A stretch of 64,000 nt of DNA from a virus. How positions within the stretch are numbered: the stretch's first letter is position 1; the number at the start of each line of letters is the position of its first letter. This document shows positions 62,085 through 64,000 of this stretch, one piece after another. The notes below the pieces were generated by a model. That model saw only the letters and a list, made by a program, of their open reading frames with translations, searched no databases and was not told the origin of the DNA. The position numbers and the translations under genes are program-made. The stretch lies in the IMG/VR virus record IMGVR_UViG_3300035204_001594, positions 1 through 64,000 of that record; one strand, written 5' to 3'.

Positions 62085-64000
62085 TTAAGCCTTCGATATC
62101 TGGTATCTTACGTCTAGAATACCCACTTTGGGGTCTGATAAACTGCTACTAGATCTTGTGAGCTTAAATACAAATAGGTCCCCAGGTGTCACAGTTACGG
62201 CCCCGTTCATCACACTAAACACTTTATAGTTGTATTGTGTACTGAAAGTACCTAGCGATACAGAGTGGTTGGTGTAAGTTAGGCCTGTTATTGTACCTGT
62301 TGCCCCTGCATAAGAACCTGCGTTTAGTGTGGTGTCTACCACCTTGTAGTCCGATGACAAGCTCCCTAAGTTATTAGAGCCTGCGCTAGGGGATATAATT
62401 TGAGCGAGTATATCTACGCTATACGTCTCCCCATTAGATGTGGGGAGGAAGGTTGGTATAAATACTTTACCTGTAACGGAGCTGGTACGCCCCGCAGGGA
62501 ATACTTTATAGAAGACGTCCTCGTGGCGCTCTAATAGAATATCGTCGGCGAAGAACATATCCGGTTCGCTTTCACGAACCCCTCCGAAGTCGGCGGCGGA
62601 TATAGTTACTATACCTTGACCTCCAACTACTGTAGAGCTAACGTCGATAAGGGGCCCTGATTGAATAGCTTCGACTACGTGCCCCTTTTTAACAGCAAAG
62701 GCGTCGAAATCCTTTACCACATAGCTTCCGTCTACAGGACTGTCGTCCGATACGGTAAACTCCGCGTCTATAACTAGTCGACCAGATGCGGCTGTTTCGC
62801 CGTTCTCATCGGTTACCTTAATCATAGACCCTTCTTTTGGGGTTAGGCTTTGAACAACTGCCTCGTCAGTTTTGGATGCGAGTATGGTGTAATAAAGAAG
62901 AGCTTCTTTAGGGAGTATCTCTCCGTTGTAATTTGTGGTCCATTCGGTTCCTTCTGGCCCATTAACCTCAGGAAAGCGGTATCCAAAAGGGGTACCGTCT
63001 TCGGTAAGATCAAACCAGAAAATACCTTCAGTATCTATGGTTAGCTGGGATGTGTGAGGGGCTGCTCCGTCAATATAAAGAACTGAGGATTGTACGGGAT
63101 AAGGGGGCCACACTGCACTGAGGGTGGCATCTCCATCTACGTTATAGAAAAACTTGGCTCCCTCGCCGGGGCCTCCGCTAGCACAAGTGGTGCCATCGCA
63201 CTGCATCCACCCTGCAATATCAGTGTTGTGGTAGTCGGAGTTAATCCGATACTCAATCGTATTGGTCGTAGAGTTAGTGATTCTGTATAAAGGAGAGTCT
63301 CCTGCAGACTCTAAACTGCTGAGACCGCTGTTCTGAAATATAGAAATACCTGTAACGGTTGCCGGGTCGTCGTCTTTAGCGACCGCTTCCCCGCCCCTAT
63401 CCCAAACGGCAAGAAACGCCTCAAAAGAATCATCGGGATTGGAGCCTCCTTGACTAATACACTCTGCATCCTCTAGGATCATTCGTGTGTAAGCGTCATT
63501 ACCTTTAAAGGAATGAATCATTCCCCCGGCTGTGCCGTTTCCTGCGTAAATAGCCGTACCCACTTTAGTGAGTGTGGTATCTAACGTGTAAGGACAGTTG
63601 GCTGGCGTTCCATTATTGGTATATTCATATAAATAAACATCTAATTCGGTGGTATCGGCTACCCAGTTTGCGTCCCCGTCGCTGTTAGTTCCGTTAGCGT
63701 TATACCCTATGGGTAGATTCGTAGCGGGTTCGTTAACCAGCCTGAAAGAGTAGTGACGATGCGCTAGCATAAGGTCGTGTAAGACTGGTCGAACAGTAAC
63801 CAAGTAGTGGCCTGTGTTATTATCATCCGGCGTAACAAAGCAAATAGGGACCCCTAGGGCCGGTTTATTTTTGGTAACTTTTCCAGCGGTTAGGGAATCC
63901 ATAGACAGGTACATCTGACCTACCTTAGATGCGCTTGTTAGGTTAGCGTAGTCTAATAGTAAGTTATCTAATAAACCTGAGGTGTAATTACTGGTACTAA
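62085..64000 (-). CDS. Virion protein, N-terminus beyond the window (partial)
   Basis: The frame remains open to the right edge (no stop or start to the first codon), so the ATG at 63914 is probably internal: the residues just upstream (LLDNLLLDYANLTSASKVG) match the N-terminal layout of the 860-residue protein at 58142 and continue into KPALGVPICFV. The visible 638 residues are beta-rich with Gly/Asp/Thr turns and end at 62085. Likely a tail or fibre structural protein. The 5' end is outside the window. Confidence 0.72.
   Translation of the reverse strand, partial: STSNYTSGLLDNLLLDYANLTSASKVGQMYLSMDSLTAGKVTKNKPALGVPICFVTPDDNNTGHYLVTVRPVLHDLMLAHRHYSFRLVNEPATNLPIGYNANGTNSDGDANWVADTTELDVYLYEYTNNGTPANCPYTLDTTLTKVGTAIYAGNGTAGGMIHSFKGNDAYTRMILEDAECISQGGSNPDDSFEAFLAVWDRGGEAVAKDDDPATVTGISIFQNSGLSSLESAGDSPLYRITNSTTNTIEYRINSDYHNTDIAGWMQCDGTTCASGGPGEGAKFFYNVDGDATLSAVWPPYPVQSSVLYIDGAAPHTSQLTIDTEGIFWFDLTEDGTPFGYRFPEVNGPEGTEWTTNYNGEILPKEALLYYTILASKTDEAVVQSLTPKEGSMIKVTDENGETAASGRLVIDAEFTVSDDSPVDGSYVVKDFDAFAVKKGHVVEAIQSGPLIDVSSTVVGGQGIVTISAADFGGVRESEPDMFFADDILLERHEDVFYKVFPAGRTSSVTGKVFIPTFLPTSNGETYSVDILAQIISPSAGSNNLGSLSSDYKVVDTTLNAGSYAGATGTITGLTYTNHSVSLGTFSTQYNYKVFSVMNGAVTVTPGDLFVFKLTRSSSSLSDPKVGILDVRYQISKA

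Noticed and set aside
1-64000. CRISPR array or tRNA genes
   Set aside because: No regular direct repeats with spacers were seen, and no tRNA cloverleaf signature was noticed by eye; a scan with dedicated software could still find one.

Overview
The window looks like part of a large tailed dsDNA bacteriophage genome (class Caudoviricetes). It holds a large terminase subunit, two giant tail-fibre-like proteins, a long run of virion-protein genes and a self-contained DNA replication and nucleotide-metabolism set. There are no rRNA genes, no host housekeeping genes, and no tRNA that I could see by eye. No major capsid or portal protein was recognised, and the gene at the right edge (62085 to 64000) runs off the window, so this is a fragment of a larger genome. 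The host cannot be named from the sequence.

Left block (175-10378, minus strand): a small unknown gene, a monomeric B12-dependent class II ribonucleotide reductase, dUTPase, a Cys-rich protein next to an AT-rich zone with inverted repeats, a trypsin-like lipoprotein protease, a small virion-like protein and a 1526-residue fibre. Replication block (10465-31965, minus strand): a long, tightly packed operon read right to left. It encodes SbcD- and SbcC-like nuclease subunits, an SF2 helicase, a DnaB-type helicase, a TOPRIM primase, a DNA polymerase A fused to a uracil-DNA-glycosylase-like domain, a RecA/UvsX-like protein and several unknowns.

The last four genes of that operon (10465-14750) look like a complete ubiquitin-like conjugation system: a beta-grasp modifier ending Gly-Gly-Cys, an E2-like protein that also carries a LIM/RING-like zinc knuckle, a JAMM/JAB isopeptidase and an E1/ThiF-like activating enzyme. 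A strong hairpin separates the modifier gene from the enzymes, and the operon ends at a terminator just before the fibre gene. This is the most interesting part of the window.

Right block: the terminase gene (31992-34982, plus strand) is interrupted in its Walker A motif by an intein whose residues match the class 3 (Trp-Cys-Thr) type and which carries a LAGLIDADG endonuclease domain. A second zinc-finger replication-like protein (35160-37847, minus) is divergent from three plus-strand genes (37828-40082). From 40056 to the right edge, all genes are on the minus strand: small unknowns, a group I intron core lying between genes (about 42240-42560), a parallel beta-helix protein, a second giant fibre that shares modules with the first, very cysteine-rich virion proteins with a putative glycosyltransferase between them, and a family of paralogous virion proteins sharing an N-terminal R-x-Y/F-P module.
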